Program-made: the position numbers and the translations under genes | Shown here: positions 29,685-38,993 of the stretch, piece by piece | Position numbering within the stretch: the first letter of the stretch is position 1 | Layout: each line of letters begins with the position of its first letter | Notes under the pieces: model-generated | The model's database searches: none | Told to the model about the DNA's origin: nothing | What the model saw: the letters and a program-made list of their open reading frames with translations, nothing else | Source: Oligoflexia bacterium | GTDB lineage: Bacteria > Bdellovibrionota > Bdellovibrionia > JABDDW01 | Length of the DNA stretch: 64,000 bases | Assembly (NCBI GenBank): GCA_034439615.1 | Contig: JAWXAT010000056.1 | Coordinates: forward strand, 21,699-85,698 | Reading direction: 5' to 3'

Positions 29685-30611
29685 ATGAAAAAAATGAGTT
29701 TGGTTGTAGCAATTCTAGTTTTGATGACGACATCAAAGGCTCTTGCGACTAATAGCAAAATCGCTGAACTTGGTGAAAAATCATTTGAAGCTGAAATTGA
29801 GAACCTTGATATTCATGATCTTGAAGGCCAACGCGAACAGTCACTCAACGAAGCTCGTCATCAAACAATTCGAGCTAAAGAATTAGCAAAAGAACTATCA
29901 AATACTCGCAATCGAAAAAAAGTTGTAGAAAAACGTACAAGAATTTCAATGAACGATTCTGAATTTCGCCGCTCAAAAGCCGAAAAAGAACAACGTCGCG
30001 ATAAAAAAGAAACAGCTTTCTTAGAAAGACAAATTCAAAAACTCGAAAAAGATTCAGAAAAAGCAGAAATTCAAGCACGCAAAGCTCAAGAACGCGCTGA
30101 AAAAGCAAAAATCGCTCACGAACAATCAAAGGTGAAAAAGACTCAAACAGCATTAAGAAAACAAACTGCAATTGACCAACGTGTTCAAAAAGAAAATGAA
30201 ACCAAGCTCATTTTAGCTGAACGCAAGAAAACTTTAATTGAAGCAGCTCAACTTGAAAGAGAATCACTCACTTTAGAGAAAAAACTAGCAGTGGCAACAC
30301 ACATTGCTGAACGCGGAGTAAACGCTTTAGACATCGCTAAAGAAAAACGCGCACAAACTTTAGCAAAGCGAGATCAAGGCCGCATGGCACTTGCTACAGC
30401 ACAAGCTGACATAAAAGCACTTGAGAATGAATATCGCAAAACTATCTCTGAGACTAAAAAGTTTGAAGAGATCGCTCGCTTAAATACCATCGAAATGGAA
30501 AAACGCCGAGCATTTGTTTCACATAAGCGTCAAGAACTCGCACTTGCAAAATCGCGAAACAAAACTGCACGCAATAGCATTGATCGCAGACCTGCCACAT
30601 CACAGCAATAA
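29685..30611 (+). CDS. exported long coiled-coil protein
   Basis: 308 residues from ATG 29685, which has GGAGG seven bases upstream; a longer frame to 29616 has no ribosome site. The signal peptide ends near KALAT. Nearly all the rest is a charged Lys/Glu/Ala/Arg-rich heptad pattern (for example LERQIQKLEKDSEKAEIQARKAQERAEKAKI), predicted to be continuous coiled coil, ending in a basic IDRRPATSQQ. It is probably periplasmic and structural. The 260-base divergent spacer to the left holds no gene. Confidence 0.72.
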   Translation: MKKMSLVVAILVLMTTSKALATNSKIAELGEKSFEAEIENLDIHDLEGQREQSLNEARHQTIRAKELAKELSNTRNRKKVVEKRTRISMNDSEFRRSKAEKEQRRDKKETAFLERQIQKLEKDSEKAEIQARKAQERAEKAKIAHEQSKVKKTQTALRKQTAIDQRVQKENETKLILAERKKTLIEAAQLERESLTLEKKLAVATHIAERGVNALDIAKEKRAQTLAKRDQGRMALATAQADIKALENEYRKTISETKKFEEIARLNTIEMEKRRAFVSHKRQELALAKSRNKTARNSIDRRPATSQQ

Positions 30612-30792
30612 TAGTACTGGCCTTAAAACCAGCTACCAGCATGGCGTTAAAGAGCTATCCATAAGTCTAGTCTTTTATGCAATCGTTGATTCAAGTACTT
30701 TTGGCGTGCTAGCCTTTTTGAATATCAAGGCGAGACCATGGGGGGATCGCCTGAACGACTAAACAGTATTAAAAGCGCACCAGGGAGGGTCG

Positions 30793-32067
30793 ATGAGAAA
30801 TTTATTCATAATCAGTATGCTCGTGCTATTCGCACAAACCAGTTTTGCTGGTCAGTACATTGTTAAATTCAAAAATCCAATTAGCACAAAAAATTTGAAC
30901 ACCATAAAAGCCATTACCAATGGCGAGGTAGAATCGCTTATTCCTCAATTAAATATGGCTGTTATTTCTGGCCAACCCACTCAAATAAATACGCTTTCAC
31001 TGAGTATGGGAAATGAAATTGAGTACATCGAAGTTAATCACAAACGTTATGCCATTGGTAAAAAAGGTCCGTCTTACCCAAGTGAAGTAAATATGTGGGG
31101 AATGCGCGCCATCAATGCTCTCCCCGCTTGGGCTATCACCAAAGGAAGTCGCAAAGTTATTATCGCAGTAAGCGATACCGGCACGTGGCTTGAGCATTCA
31201 GATCTTAAAAATAATCTTTGGAGAAACGCTGGCGAAACAGGCCTCGATGCAAACGGTAAAGATAAAACAAAAAATAAAATTGACGATGATGGCAATGGTT
31301 ATATCGACGATGTTCATGGTTACAATTTTGAAACAAATGTTGGTAACCCCATGGAAAATCATTACCACGGCACACACGTAGCCGGATCCATCGGCGCAGT
31401 TGGAAATAACAGTGGAATCGCCGGAGTAAACTGGGAAACCAGTCTTATGACCGTGAAATTTATCGGCATGGATGGCAGCGGTACAGATGACGCTGCAATT
31501 AAATCTATTGTGTACGCTGCTGATAACGGAGCAAAGGTCATTAACGCTAGCTGGGGTGGAGATGAATTTGCCCAAGCACTTTATGATGCTATCGACTATG
31601 CTGGTAAAAAAGGTGTTCTCTTTGTTGCCGCATCAGGTAACGACGGTCAAAATGCAGATAAATATCCCATGTATCCAGCTGCATATGATCTAGATAGTAT
31701 TATTTCCGTTGCATCAATCAGTGATGTAAAAGGAAAACTCTCTGGGTTTTCAAACTATGGTGCTAAATCAGTTGATATCGCAGCACCAGGTGAAAATATT
31801 TATAGCACCTGGAACCCAATGCAATCACCACTGCGACGAGTTTTGTATTACACAATCAGCGGAACATCTATGGCAGCACCACATGTAACAGGTGTTGTGG
31901 GACTCATGTACGCGGCCAACCCAAATTTAACTTCAAAACAAGTTAAATCGATTTTGATCGAAACAGCAAAACTCACACCCCATCTCACGGGTAAAGTTTT
32001 AGCTAACGGAATGGTTGATGCTGGTGCTGCTGTTAAAAAAGCAAAAGAACTAGCCGGATCAAACTAA
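30793..32067 (+). CDS. secreted subtilisin-like serine protease (S8)
   Basis: 424 residues with a strong GGGAGGG ribosome site. The signal peptide ends near TSFAG. An I9-like propeptide covers about 20-88 (GQYIVKFKNP..IEYIEVNHK). The catalytic triad is Asp in AVSDTGTW, His in HYHGTHVAGSIG and Ser in SGTSMAAPHVTG, with oxyanion Asn in VAASGNDG. Insert NKIDDDGNGYIDDVHGYNF, with Asp-rich spacing, probably binds calcium. Secreted proteases of this kind are abundant in predatory and scavenging bacteria. It is complete, with no extra C-terminal sorting domain. Confidence 0.95.
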   Translation: MRNLFIISMLVLFAQTSFAGQYIVKFKNPISTKNLNTIKAITNGEVESLIPQLNMAVISGQPTQINTLSLSMGNEIEYIEVNHKRYAIGKKGPSYPSEVNMWGMRAINALPAWAITKGSRKVIIAVSDTGTWLEHSDLKNNLWRNAGETGLDANGKDKTKNKIDDDGNGYIDDVHGYNFETNVGNPMENHYHGTHVAGSIGAVGNNSGIAGVNWETSLMTVKFIGMDGSGTDDAAIKSIVYAADNGAKVINASWGGDEFAQALYDAIDYAGKKGVLFVAASGNDGQNADKYPMYPAAYDLDSIISVASISDVKGKLSGFSNYGAKSVDIAAPGENIYSTWNPMQSPLRRVLYYTISGTSMAAPHVTGVVGLMYAANPNLTSKQVKSILIETAKLTPHLTGKVLANGMVDAGAAVKKAKELAGSN

Positions 32068-32083
32068 ATAAGTATTTCAACGG

Positions 32084-32287
32084 TTACCGAGGTCGCAATA
32101 ATACCTTGGGGCCAAATTTTCGATGGAGCTCATCTTTAAGGTGCTCCAGTTTTTCGACCCTCTCTCGACGCTCGGGATTCTCAAACAAATTCATTTGTTG
32201 AGGACCCGAGCTTTTTTCATCTACAAGTTTTCTCACACTCACAACTTCATGGTCGTGCCCGAATAAAAGGCAGTCAATTAAAACCAT
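32084..32287 (-). pseudogene. possible 3' remnant of a Y-family DNA polymerase
   Basis: A 67-residue frame whose second half (QQMNLFENPERRERVEKLEHLKDELHRKFG) resembles the extreme C-terminus of DinB-type polymerases, where a QLxLF beta-clamp-binding motif is followed by a helix and RFG. Nothing upstream in frame encodes the palm, fingers or little finger. It could be a leftover of an eroded gene or a small stand-alone clamp-binding protein. It sits between the protease and vapC, a plausible scar of vapBC insertion. Confidence 0.35.
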
Positions 32288-32309
32288 TAGTCAATTTCAT
32301 TTGCTAAAA

Positions 32310-32714
32310 TTACTTCGTCCAATTTTCCACTCGTAGCTCAGGTACACGACGGAATTCACGTTCATTATTTGTTACAAGAATCACGTCTAAAGCTCTGGCT
32401 TGGGCTGCAATCATAAGATCAAAAATACCAATGATTTGCCCTTTTTTCTCGAGGTGAGCGCGGATTTTACCTAACTCTAAAGCTGCATCAGCATCAAATG
32501 AAGAAATAGTAAAGGGCTGCATGAAATTTTTTAGAGCACTATGGTTTTTCTCCCGCTGCTCGCTTTTTTCAACGCCATAAATCAGTTCTCCAATAGTCAC
32601 AGATGAAATCAAAATCTGTTCTGGCAAAAGTAATTCGAGCTTGTTCAGGACTAAAGCGGACCGTTTTTTTATGATGTATATACAAATATCCGTGTCCAAC
32701 ATGTAGTGGATCAC
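32310..32714 (-). CDS. vapC: VapC-type PIN-domain toxin
   Basis: 134 residues. The PIN-domain acidic residues are in YMLDTDICIYII, SVTIGELIYGVEKS and GIFDLMIAAQA, with the typical LVTNNEREFRRVPELRVENW end. VapC toxins cleave tRNA or rRNA. The GTG start follows the vapB stop with no gap, the normal coupling of antitoxin and toxin. All catalytic residues look intact, so it is likely active. Confidence 0.93.
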   Translation of the reverse strand: MIHYMLDTDICIYIIKKRSALVLNKLELLLPEQILISSVTIGELIYGVEKSEQREKNHSALKNFMQPFTISSFDADAALELGKIRAHLEKKGQIIGIFDLMIAAQARALDVILVTNNEREFRRVPELRVENWTK

Positions 32715-32942
32715 TTAAAACCCCTCACGCTTTTTTGGTAAAGGCTGAGAACGCTCACTTAGAAAGTCGTCTGAAAATTGATTTAAGCTTTCTTTTAACT
32801 TTTCCCAAGATTTTTTAATTGGAATTAAGATCACGTTGCTACCTTCGTGCTGGATGTAGACTTCGCTCCCTTCAAATCTGAATTCCTTCGGAAGTCGAAC
32901 CGCCTGGCTTTGTCCATTTTGAAAGATTTTGGCTTTTTTCAT
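32715..32942 (-). CDS. vapB: VapB-type antitoxin
   Basis: 75 residues from ATG 32942, with GAGGT about seven bases upstream. The N-terminus KKAKIFQNGQSQAVRLPKEFRF is the AbrB/SpoVT DNA-binding fold typical of VapB. The C-terminal half (KESLNQFSDDFLSERSQPLP) is the flexible toxin-binding part. It should bind its own promoter, where two palindromes lie just upstream. Confidence 0.92.
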   Translation of the reverse strand: MKKAKIFQNGQSQAVRLPKEFRFEGSEVYIQHEGSNVILIPIKKSWEKLKESLNQFSDDFLSERSQPLPKKREGF

Positions 32943-32964
32943 ATTACACCTCAATATATATTAT

Positions 32965-32992
32965 TAGTATATACTATTTAATTAATTAAATA
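32965..32992. promoter_or_regulatory. paired palindromes upstream of vapB, candidate autoregulatory operator
   Basis: Two perfect palindromes lie almost end to end: TAGTATATACTA at 32965-32976 and TATTTAATTAATTAAATA at 32975-32992. They cover the region where the vapB promoter must be. VapB and VapBC complexes bind such inverted repeats; here the assignment is by position. Confidence 0.6.
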
Positions 32993-33386
32993 TATAAGTA
33001 GTTTAATATTTAAAATTCTCTAATGTTTGATGGTACTTACGTACTTTATTGAGATTAAGTCCATCTGTCTAGCTTTCTTGCGAAAAGAATCGCTCTACTG
33101 AGACAAAAAATGAATCCATATCAACATGTGCTATCCACCGCATAATAAGGAAATAGCATAAAACAAATGTATATTGTAAGTGCCGATTTGACTGCGTCAT
33201 GCGTTTTAATGTCACAAACGAGTCATGGCAACTTCACAAAAATTAATCACCACACAACTTTTAATGTTCAAAAACAATTTAACAGCTCTCTACACAAAAT
33301 AATCACGCAACGCTTCAAGGTACAAAAATTGAATATGCATCTTGACGAGTAATGAATCTCAAATGACTTTTGAAAGGAGTTCAAAA
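32993..33386. other. gene-poor spacer upstream of csbD-like gene
   Basis: About 390 AT-rich bases between vapB and the CsbD gene. One short ATG frame (33167-33352) lacks a ribosome site and overlaps the next gene. A loose promoter-like pair (TTTAAC, 16 bases, TAATCA, around 33280-33307) may serve CsbD. I found no RNA gene. Confidence 0.5.
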
Positions 33387-33602
33387 ATGAATTGGCTAGA
33401 AATTGAAGGTAAATGGGATCAAATCAAAGGAAAGATTAAAGAAAAATGGGGCAAATTTACTGATGACGATCTTAATCAGTACAAAGGAAACCGCGAGCAT
33501 TTTGTAGGTGGCCTTACTGATCGTTACGGTTTTAGTAAAGAAGAAGCACAAAGACATGCAGATGAATTCGGTAGCTCCTTGAGATCAGAAGATTACCATT
33601 AA
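33387..33602 (+). CDS. CsbD-like stress protein
   Basis: 71 residues from ATG 33387, with AAAGGAG seven bases upstream; a longer frame to 33342 is unlikely. The family pattern is clear: NWLEIEGKWDQIKGKIKEKWGKFTDDDL..YKGNREHFVGGLTDRYG. CsbD-like proteins are small, hydrophilic and strongly induced under general stress, with unclear molecular role. A good terminator follows. It marks the left edge of the stress island. Confidence 0.92.
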   Translation: MNWLEIEGKWDQIKGKIKEKWGKFTDDDLNQYKGNREHFVGGLTDRYGFSKEEAQRHADEFGSSLRSEDYH

Positions 33603-33635
33603 GTTTTGGTAACTTTCTCCTCTCTCAATGGTAGC

Positions 33636-33670
33636 AAATGGCGGTCTAAAAGGCCGCCATTTTACTTTTT
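33636..33670 (+). terminator. rho-independent terminator after csbD
   Basis: Stem AAATGGCGG (33636-33644) pairs with CCGCCATTT (33654-33662), and a T-rich tract TTTACTTTTTT follows. Confidence 0.85.
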
Positions 33671-33741
33671 TCAATTCAAGTGACAGTATTTGGCTTAACC
33701 TGTGGAAACTTCACATTAAATCTCACACATTGCACTGCGCA

Positions 33742-33758
33742 TTGGCACTTTGATTGCT
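33742..33758 (+). promoter_or_regulatory. sigma-54 promoter for the secreted GGDEF-like gene
   Basis: TTGGCACTTTGATTGCT matches the sigma-54 -24/-12 consensus (TGGCAC-N5-TTGCW) at every defined position, with GG at 33744 and GC at 33756 separated by ten bases. Initiation near 33769 gives a leader of about 26 bases to the ATG at 33795. Confidence 0.85.
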
Positions 33759-33794
33759 CTTATCACCCTTGATATGCGTGGAACGTCTTTTGTC

Positions 33795-35288
33795 ATGAGG
33801 AGCATATTATCTCCTCTTATATTATTTATTTTAAGTATAACTCCTCAGAGTTTTGCTAGCTCCGAAGTACAGCCAATACAAGATCACTGTAATCGCATTC
33901 TTGAAGATTTACATGCCGGTGACCCACGCTACCTCATCAACCCCACTGATGATAGTTACGTTAAAAACCACATGCGTGGAAAATTTATTTTTGGAAAAGC
34001 TCAACTTGAAGCAACGCACTGGAAAGCATACAAAACAAGCCAAACTGTTAATGAAAATATTTACAAAATTCAACTCTCGGGCATTAAAAATCTTAATGAA
34101 GATATTTGGAATTATACTGGCACAGAAGGATTATTAGAAATTATTTACCTCAGTACGCATAGTTATCTTGATTCATTTCCAAGTCATGGCCGCATATTAG
34201 ATACAAAATTTAAAGATATTTTTGTTCAAACTCATCTGAATAAAGCTGATTTTCATGAGTTAATCATAAAGCCTGTTATCAAAATTGTAGACGAGTGGCT
34301 TACAAAACGCGCTGAAACAAGTAAAACACTCACTCAACTTAAAAAAAGTGGATGGTCATGGACAAACTGGTTTAATAACAATCTTATTTTTGATTACGGC
34401 CCCACACCCGAACTTGCCCACTTTAAAACAAGACTTTTAATGGCCAAAAATATTTCTGATCCCAATATGAGTTATGAAACATGGCAAGCCCAAGCGCTTG
34501 AAAGAAGAAACAAGCTAGTTAAAATCACACAAGCTCTTCATGTTGACTGGAACCGCGTCATAGAAGCACTTCATAATTATGTTTCAAGAAATAATGGTGG
34601 AGAACAACAGTTTACACAGTGGTTCACTGAGCAAGCAAAAACAGACACCACAAAAATTACACCGAAATTTGTCTCATATTTAAATGATTTAAGTATCGGC
34701 GATTTTTTCCCGATGCCCGAGGGTAAAGGGATTTTTAAATATTCTAATTATCCTGACTTAATTCAATCCCGTGCACGAGATCCGCTAGGTGCTCCTAGAG
34801 GCCCGTGGCAAATGGAAAGTCGTATTGCCCTAGAAAATGGACGCAATGCTTATTATGTCATGCTTACTGATGTTGAAGGACTAGGATTTCAGGCGCGCCT
34901 TGCACAAGATCAATGGATAGCAAAAGGAGCAAAAATCACCGAGCTTCAAAACATCTACAAGCCCCTAACTAATCAGCTTAATAAAATGTCTAGAAGAATA
35001 TTTAGGGGAATTAAGCGAATCATCGGACCTGATAAACTTTTAATTATTTATCAAGGTGGAGGAGATGAACTCAGCATATTGCTACCTGAAATTAATGCAA
35101 ATATGAAACTTCATATCGAAAAATTTATGGTATCAATCAATAAGGTTTCACTTGTAGGAACAAGTTTTAAAATCCACACATCACCGATTGTTCATGTAGA
35201 AGAACCCGGAAAGTATGCATCACTTGTTGAGGCAAACCATAGAGCCAATGAAATAATGATACAAAGTAAAAAAAGGTTGAAAAAATAA
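33795..35288 (+). CDS. exported protein with degenerate C-terminal GGDEF fold
   Basis: 497 residues with a signal peptide (SILSPLILFILSITPQSFAS). I chose ATG 33795 because an upstream sigma-54 promoter would start transcription at about 33769; longer frames start at 33750 or 33774. The first 340 residues are unrecognised and rich in Trp and Asn. The last 150 follow a GGDEF domain: YYVMLTDVEGLGF at the metal site, YQGGGDELSILLPE as A-site, and EANHRANEIMIQSKKR as the final helix. The usual Lys of the FKxxND motif is missing. A secreted cyclase would lack GTP, so a binding or structural role is more likely. Confidence 0.7.
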   Translation: MRSILSPLILFILSITPQSFASSEVQPIQDHCNRILEDLHAGDPRYLINPTDDSYVKNHMRGKFIFGKAQLEATHWKAYKTSQTVNENIYKIQLSGIKNLNEDIWNYTGTEGLLEIIYLSTHSYLDSFPSHGRILDTKFKDIFVQTHLNKADFHELIIKPVIKIVDEWLTKRAETSKTLTQLKKSGWSWTNWFNNNLIFDYGPTPELAHFKTRLLMAKNISDPNMSYETWQAQALERRNKLVKITQALHVDWNRVIEALHNYVSRNNGGEQQFTQWFTEQAKTDTTKITPKFVSYLNDLSIGDFFPMPEGKGIFKYSNYPDLIQSRARDPLGAPRGPWQMESRIALENGRNAYYVMLTDVEGLGFQARLAQDQWIAKGAKITELQNIYKPLTNQLNKMSRRIFRGIKRIIGPDKLLIIYQGGGDELSILLPEINANMKLHIEKFMVSINKVSLVGTSFKIHTSPIVHVEEPGKYASLVEANHRANEIMIQSKKRLKK

Positions 35289-35289
35289 T

Positions 35290-35619
35290 CTAATCTACAA
35301 CTTTATCAATCAGTTCATTAATTTTAAAAACTTTGATCCATAATTTTTCACTAAATATCATTAAGATTGATCCAAGGGATCCTAAAAATAAAACACCAGC
35401 TGTGAGTGCAGTAATTAAATGTATTTTTTCTAATGGAACTCCTGAAACCAAAAGCCCTGTGTGAACCATTATAAAAAAAGAAACAATTAAGGTTGTCGTG
35501 GCCATTAATAATCCAAATACACCAATAACTAAATGCCTTAAATCTTTAATCCGATGAATATAACTTTTAGCAGCTTCACTCGTAGCAAGTGTTACTAAAG
35601 ACTCAGCGAGCTTTGGCAT
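35290..35619 (-). CDS. two-helix membrane protein
   Basis: 109 residues with two strong membrane helices (LVIGVFGLLMATTTLIVSFFIMV and ALTAGVLFLGSLGSILMIF) and short charged ends. No family recognised; it resembles small integral stress-membrane proteins in size. Ribosome site GGGGAG precedes the ATG. It overlaps the upstream gene by 17 bases and shares its promoter. Confidence 0.62.
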   Translation of the reverse strand: MPKLAESLVTLATSEAAKSYIHRIKDLRHLVIGVFGLLMATTTLIVSFFIMVHTGLLVSGVPLEKIHLITALTAGVLFLGSLGSILMIFSEKLWIKVFKINELIDKVVD

Positions 35620-35932
35620 TTTTTCTCCCCTTTATTGAATCACGTCTTGCAATGATAAGACCTAATGAGATGACACACCCAAATGCTAGTGCGACTACCG
35701 GTACAGAGGTATGCTTCATTCGCGCAATAATATGCTCCAGTTTCATTGCATCTTTCACTTGTTCTGCACTGTCGTCTGCAGCACCTTCAAATATTCCAAG
35801 GGCCTCATTCATAGAATTGACATTTTTTCGATCTGATTTTTTATCAATGGCATTTGGACCAACCGTGGGCCTAATCATTTCTCTCGTTGGCGGCATGGGC
35901 TTAATAAGGGGTCTTTCTGCTCTTTGGGTCAT
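35603..35932 (-). CDS. single-helix membrane-anchored hypothetical protein
   Basis: 109 residues with a basic proline-rich N-terminus (RPLIKPMPPTREMIRPTV), an amphipathic middle (GAADDSAEQVKDAMKLEHIIARM) and one C-terminal helix (VPVVALAFGCVISLGLIIA) followed by a basic tail. The layout recalls C-tail-anchored ElaB/YqjD-type stress proteins, but sequence identity is not evident. A strong AGGAGG ribosome site precedes ATG 35932. First gene of a two-gene operon behind a weak sigma-54-like promoter. Confidence 0.6.
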   Translation of the reverse strand: MTQRAERPLIKPMPPTREMIRPTVGPNAIDKKSDRKNVNSMNEALGIFEGAADDSAEQVKDAMKLEHIIARMKHTSVPVVALAFGCVISLGLIIARRDSIKGRKNAKAR

Positions 35933-35986
35933 ATTTCCTCCTCTTAATGAAGTTAAAACCTCATCTACACGAATACCTCCGTAAGT

Positions 35987-36003
35987 AGCAAACCCTAGAC
36001 CAT
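35987..36003 (-). promoter_or_regulatory. weak sigma-54-like promoter for the 35932 operon
   Basis: On the minus strand ATGGTCTAGGGTTTGCT keeps GG-N10-GC and the TTTGCT -12 box, but has TC for CA in the -24 box. It overlaps the otsB stop codon. Position (about 44 bases of leader) and neighbours support it. Confidence 0.4.
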
Positions 36004-36744
36004 GTGATTTAATGTTTTAAGAAGCTTCAGAATCTCTGATTGTTGTTTTAAATGAAATTGAGCCTTGGTTTTTTTTGAAACACCTACGCGTACTGTCAAT
36101 ACGCGATTTGATGATAATTTAAAGGCATCCTCATCAGTAATATCATCGCCAATATAAAGTGAAGTTGTACAAACCGACTTTTTTATTAATTTCTTTAAAG
36201 CTTCACCTTTATTTCCACTTTTTAATGGCAATAAATTTAATACAAATATTCCATCAATTACTCGAGCTCGAATTTCAAGTTTTTTAATAATTTCTAATAA
36301 CTGCGCTCGTGTTTTTGATCTATTAATCGCATGTCGATAATGAATCGATAATGAATATTTTTTATTCTCAATATTAACTCCAGAATACTTCAATACTTGG
36401 GGTTTTAATTTTTCATTCCATTTTGCGACTTGATTGAAAATATTATTTTTCGTTTTTAAATTAATTTTTGAACCCTCAATGCCATGATTCCCCAAAACTT
36501 GAATTTTTTTAATCGGAATAAATTTAATTACATCACTTCGCTTGCGACCCGAAATAATAGCAACAGACTTTTTTAATGAAAGTTGTTTGAGAAGATTTAA
36601 AACTTGCTTTTTAACGACGACTTTTTTTGGGTCAGACACAATTGAAACAAGTGTTCCATCAAAGTCAAAGCCGATTAAACAAGACTCTTGAACTAATGTT
36701 TTTAATCGTTCTATGCCAGCCTTAGAAAAAAGCGGGCGCGTCAC
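35995..36744 (-). CDS. otsB: trehalose-6-phosphate phosphatase
   Basis: A HAD phosphatase of about 249 residues. Motif 1 is GFDFDGTLVSI, motif 2 AIISGRKRSD and the acidic motif YIGDDITDEDAF. It dephosphorylates trehalose-6-phosphate. The GTG at 36744 with CGGAG seven bases upstream is the likely start; it overlaps the end of otsA by 23 bases. A longer frame to 36825 lies inside otsA and is unlikely. The OtsA-OtsB pair should make trehalose from UDP-glucose and glucose-6-phosphate. Confidence 0.93.
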   Translation of the reverse strand: MTRPLFSKAGIERLKTLVQESCLIGFDFDGTLVSIVSDPKKVVVKKQVLNLLKQLSLKKSVAIISGRKRSDVIKFIPIKKIQVLGNHGIEGSKINLKTKNNIFNQVAKWNEKLKPQVLKYSGVNIENKKYSLSIHYRHAINRSKTRAQLLEIIKKLEIRARVIDGIFVLNLLPLKSGNKGEALKKLIKKSVCTTSLYIGDDITDEDAFKLSSNRVLTVRVGVSKKTKAQFHLKQQSEILKLLKTLNHMV

Positions 36745-38959
36745 GACAGACTCCGTCTGAATATTCGTTAGAATATTTATGCACTCGCCGACTAAACATA
36801 TTTCTTTTTCGAATACTTGCAGCATCTAAAAGCATACGACCTGCCCAGCGATATACATTATACTCACGAATAGAGCTTCGCATACTGCGCATACGTTCTC
36901 GCTGCTCACGCTCAGACATACCCAATGCTTGATTAAGAGCCTCTGCTGCTTGATCTATATTATACGGATTCACAATCAAAGCTTCAGGCAACTCTCGCGA
37001 AGCCCCAGTAAAAGAACTTAAAACCAAAACCCCTCTTTCATCCTCTCGTGAAGCAATAAACTCTTTAGCAACAAGGTTCATACCGTCGTGAAGACTGCTC
37101 ACATAACAAATATCAGCCGCTCTAAAGAATTTATAAACTTGCGGCGATTCGAAATGCTGCATCTTTAAAATGATAGGTTTGTAATTTTCAGTTCCATGAC
37201 GTTCATTTATCTCTTTGGCCACTGATATAACTTGGTCATAAAGCAATTTGTAACTAGGAATTGTCGTTCTACTGGGCGCAGCTATTTGAATAAAACTAAA
37301 TCTTCCAATCCATTGAGGGTGAAGCTTTAAGAGCCTATCAACCGCCAACATTCTTTCTACGATTCCTTTAGTGTAATCTAATCTATCTACTCCAATGCCT
37401 ACTTTTAATTCTTCAGGAAGTTCAAATTCCGCGCGTATATCTTCACGGCATTCTCGAATTGGCTTTTGATTTTTCAAAAGTTTAGGCGGCCATTCAATTG
37501 AAATCGGGTACGGCTTAACCCCGGTTAACACACCAGCATGAGAAATTGCCGACCCCTCACGATCAATGCGTGATTCTAAAAAGCGATCAACTGTTTCAAA
37601 AAAGTTATTACAGTGAAATTGAGTATGAAATCCTACAATACTACTTCCCAATAAACCCTCTAGAAGCTCTTCTCTCCAAGGACAAATTCCAAACACTTCT
37701 GGATTTGGCCACGGTATATGCCAAAACGTAATAATCACCGCCTTTGGAAGTTTCTCACGAATCATACTGGGCAATAACGCAAAATGATAATCTTGTATTA
37801 GAATTACGGGCTCTTCTGATTTTGCTTCTTCAATGACCGCTTGTGCAAACCGCGCATTTACTTTTTTGTATTGCTCATAATCTTCTGTTCTAAAAATCGG
37901 TCTGGTATGGGCTATATGACATAGTGGCCACATTCCTTCATTTGCGAATCCGTAATAATAGCCAGCTTCTTCTTCTTTACTTAACCAAATACGTCGAAGT
38001 GCATAAGTTGGCTTATCAGGTGGCACCATTACCTTATCATCACTATCAACTGATTCTTTATCAGCAGAACCACTCCCATGGGCGATCCAAACTCCTGAAC
38101 AAGCTTCCATGATAGGTTCCATGGCAGTCACTAACCCACTTGCCGGATGTTGCACTTCGATAGTACCAGTAGCTGTACGATTATGAATAAAGGGCTCACG
38201 ATTTGCGACAATGATAACTTGTTCGTCAGATAATTCTTCATGCAAAATTTCTTTAAGTAATTTCGGTGACCAAGTTTGTCTAGCGTCATCACGTGCAATT
38301 CTTCGAGACTCAAGATCACGCACAAGTTTTCTTAAATCTTTAACAATAGGTGTGTATTGTAAAAATGCTTGCGTGGGTGGCTCAACAAAACCGCGAAAGC
38401 CCCGAACAAGCATTCTCATCGCATGAAGCCAACCATTCCAACTTGCACGAGCAATAATTAAAGTCACAAGTAAACTAAATGCAGCAAATGCAATAAGCAT
38501 GAATATAAAATATTTTCGAGTATCACTATTTCGCTTACTCATAAAACTCATATCATGAAATGTTGCGAGTTTTCCCATTCCCACTTCATTTAAAGATGTC
38601 ACATAGCCATGAAATTTAAGGTCATCGATTTTCTTTACGTAAGACGATCCCGAAAGCTTGTTGTTAATTTCAGAACAGTCTATTTTGAAAGTTTGTGGAG
38701 CGGTCGAAAACTTGATTGTGTTGTTACTGGTACAAATTGCAATAAAGTGGGGCAGATCGTCCTGAAACTTTTGGGTCAAAATGGGACTTTTTGCACCACG
38801 CAGATTCTCAAGCACTAAATTTGCAATGAGCTCAGAGCGAGTGTTGAGATCTCTAGTAAACCAACGCTCTTGAACAGTATCAAGGTGGCGGATGCAAAAA
38901 AATATGAGAGAACTTATTAATATAAAAAGTGGAATCATGAACTTTAAAACTTGTTTCAT
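36722..38959 (-). CDS. otsA: membrane-anchored trehalose-6-phosphate synthase (GT20)
   Basis: 745 residues, about 250 longer than E. coli OtsA. The extension has a membrane helix ([18 protein letters not shown]), a periplasmic region of about 110 residues, a second helix ([21 protein letters not shown]) and a HAMP-like/linker stretch ([10 protein letters not shown]..). The GT20 domain starts near residue 245 ([10 protein letters not shown]) and keeps [21 protein letters not shown] and the [13 protein letters not shown] motif. A sensory input to trehalose synthesis is plausible. It is divergent from the GH15 gene with only 34 bases between starts. Confidence 0.92.
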   Translation of the reverse strand: MKQVLKFMIPLFILISSLIFFCIRHLDTVQERWFTRDLNTRSELIANLVLENLRGAKSPILTQKFQDDLPHFIAICTSNNTIKFSTAPQTFKIDCSEINNKLSGSSYVKKIDDLKFHGYVTSLNEVGMGKLATFHDMSFMSKRNSDTRKYFIFMLIAFAAFSLLVTLIIARASWNGWLHAMRMLVRGFRGFVEPPTQAFLQYTPIVKDLRKLVRDLESRRIARDDARQTWSPKLLKEILHEELSDEQVIIVANREPFIHNRTATGTIEVQHPASGLVTAMEPIMEACSGVWIAHGSGSADKESVDSDDKVMVPPDKPTYALRRIWLSKEEEAGYYYGFANEGMWPLCHIAHTRPIFRTEDYEQYKKVNARFAQAVIEEAKSEEPVILIQDYHFALLPSMIREKLPKAVIITFWHIPWPNPEVFGICPWREELLEGLLGSSIVGFHTQFHCNNFFETVDRFLESRIDREGSAISHAGVLTGVKPYPISIEWPPKLLKNQKPIRECREDIRAEFELPEELKVGIGVDRLDYTKGIVERMLAVDRLLKLHPQWIGRFSFIQIAAPSRTTIPSYKLLYDQVISVAKEINERHGTENYKPIILKMQHFESPQVYKFFRAADICYVSSLHDGMNLVAKEFIASREDERGVLVLSSFTGASRELPEALIVNPYNIDQAAEALNQALGMSEREQRERMRSMRSSIREYNVYRWAGRMLLDAASIRKRNMFSRRVHKYSNEYSDGVCRDAPAFF

Positions 38960-38993
38960 TTTTCTACCTAACCTTTTGGAATAAGGAAATAAA

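Noticed and set aside
30454..30762. Short frames around the end of the coiled-coil gene
   Set aside because: They are shadows in other frames without ribosome sites.
33167..33352. 61-codon ATG frame upstream of csbD
   Set aside because: The purine-rich stretch is too far from the ATG, composition is unlike the neighbours, and it overlaps the csbD ribosome site region.
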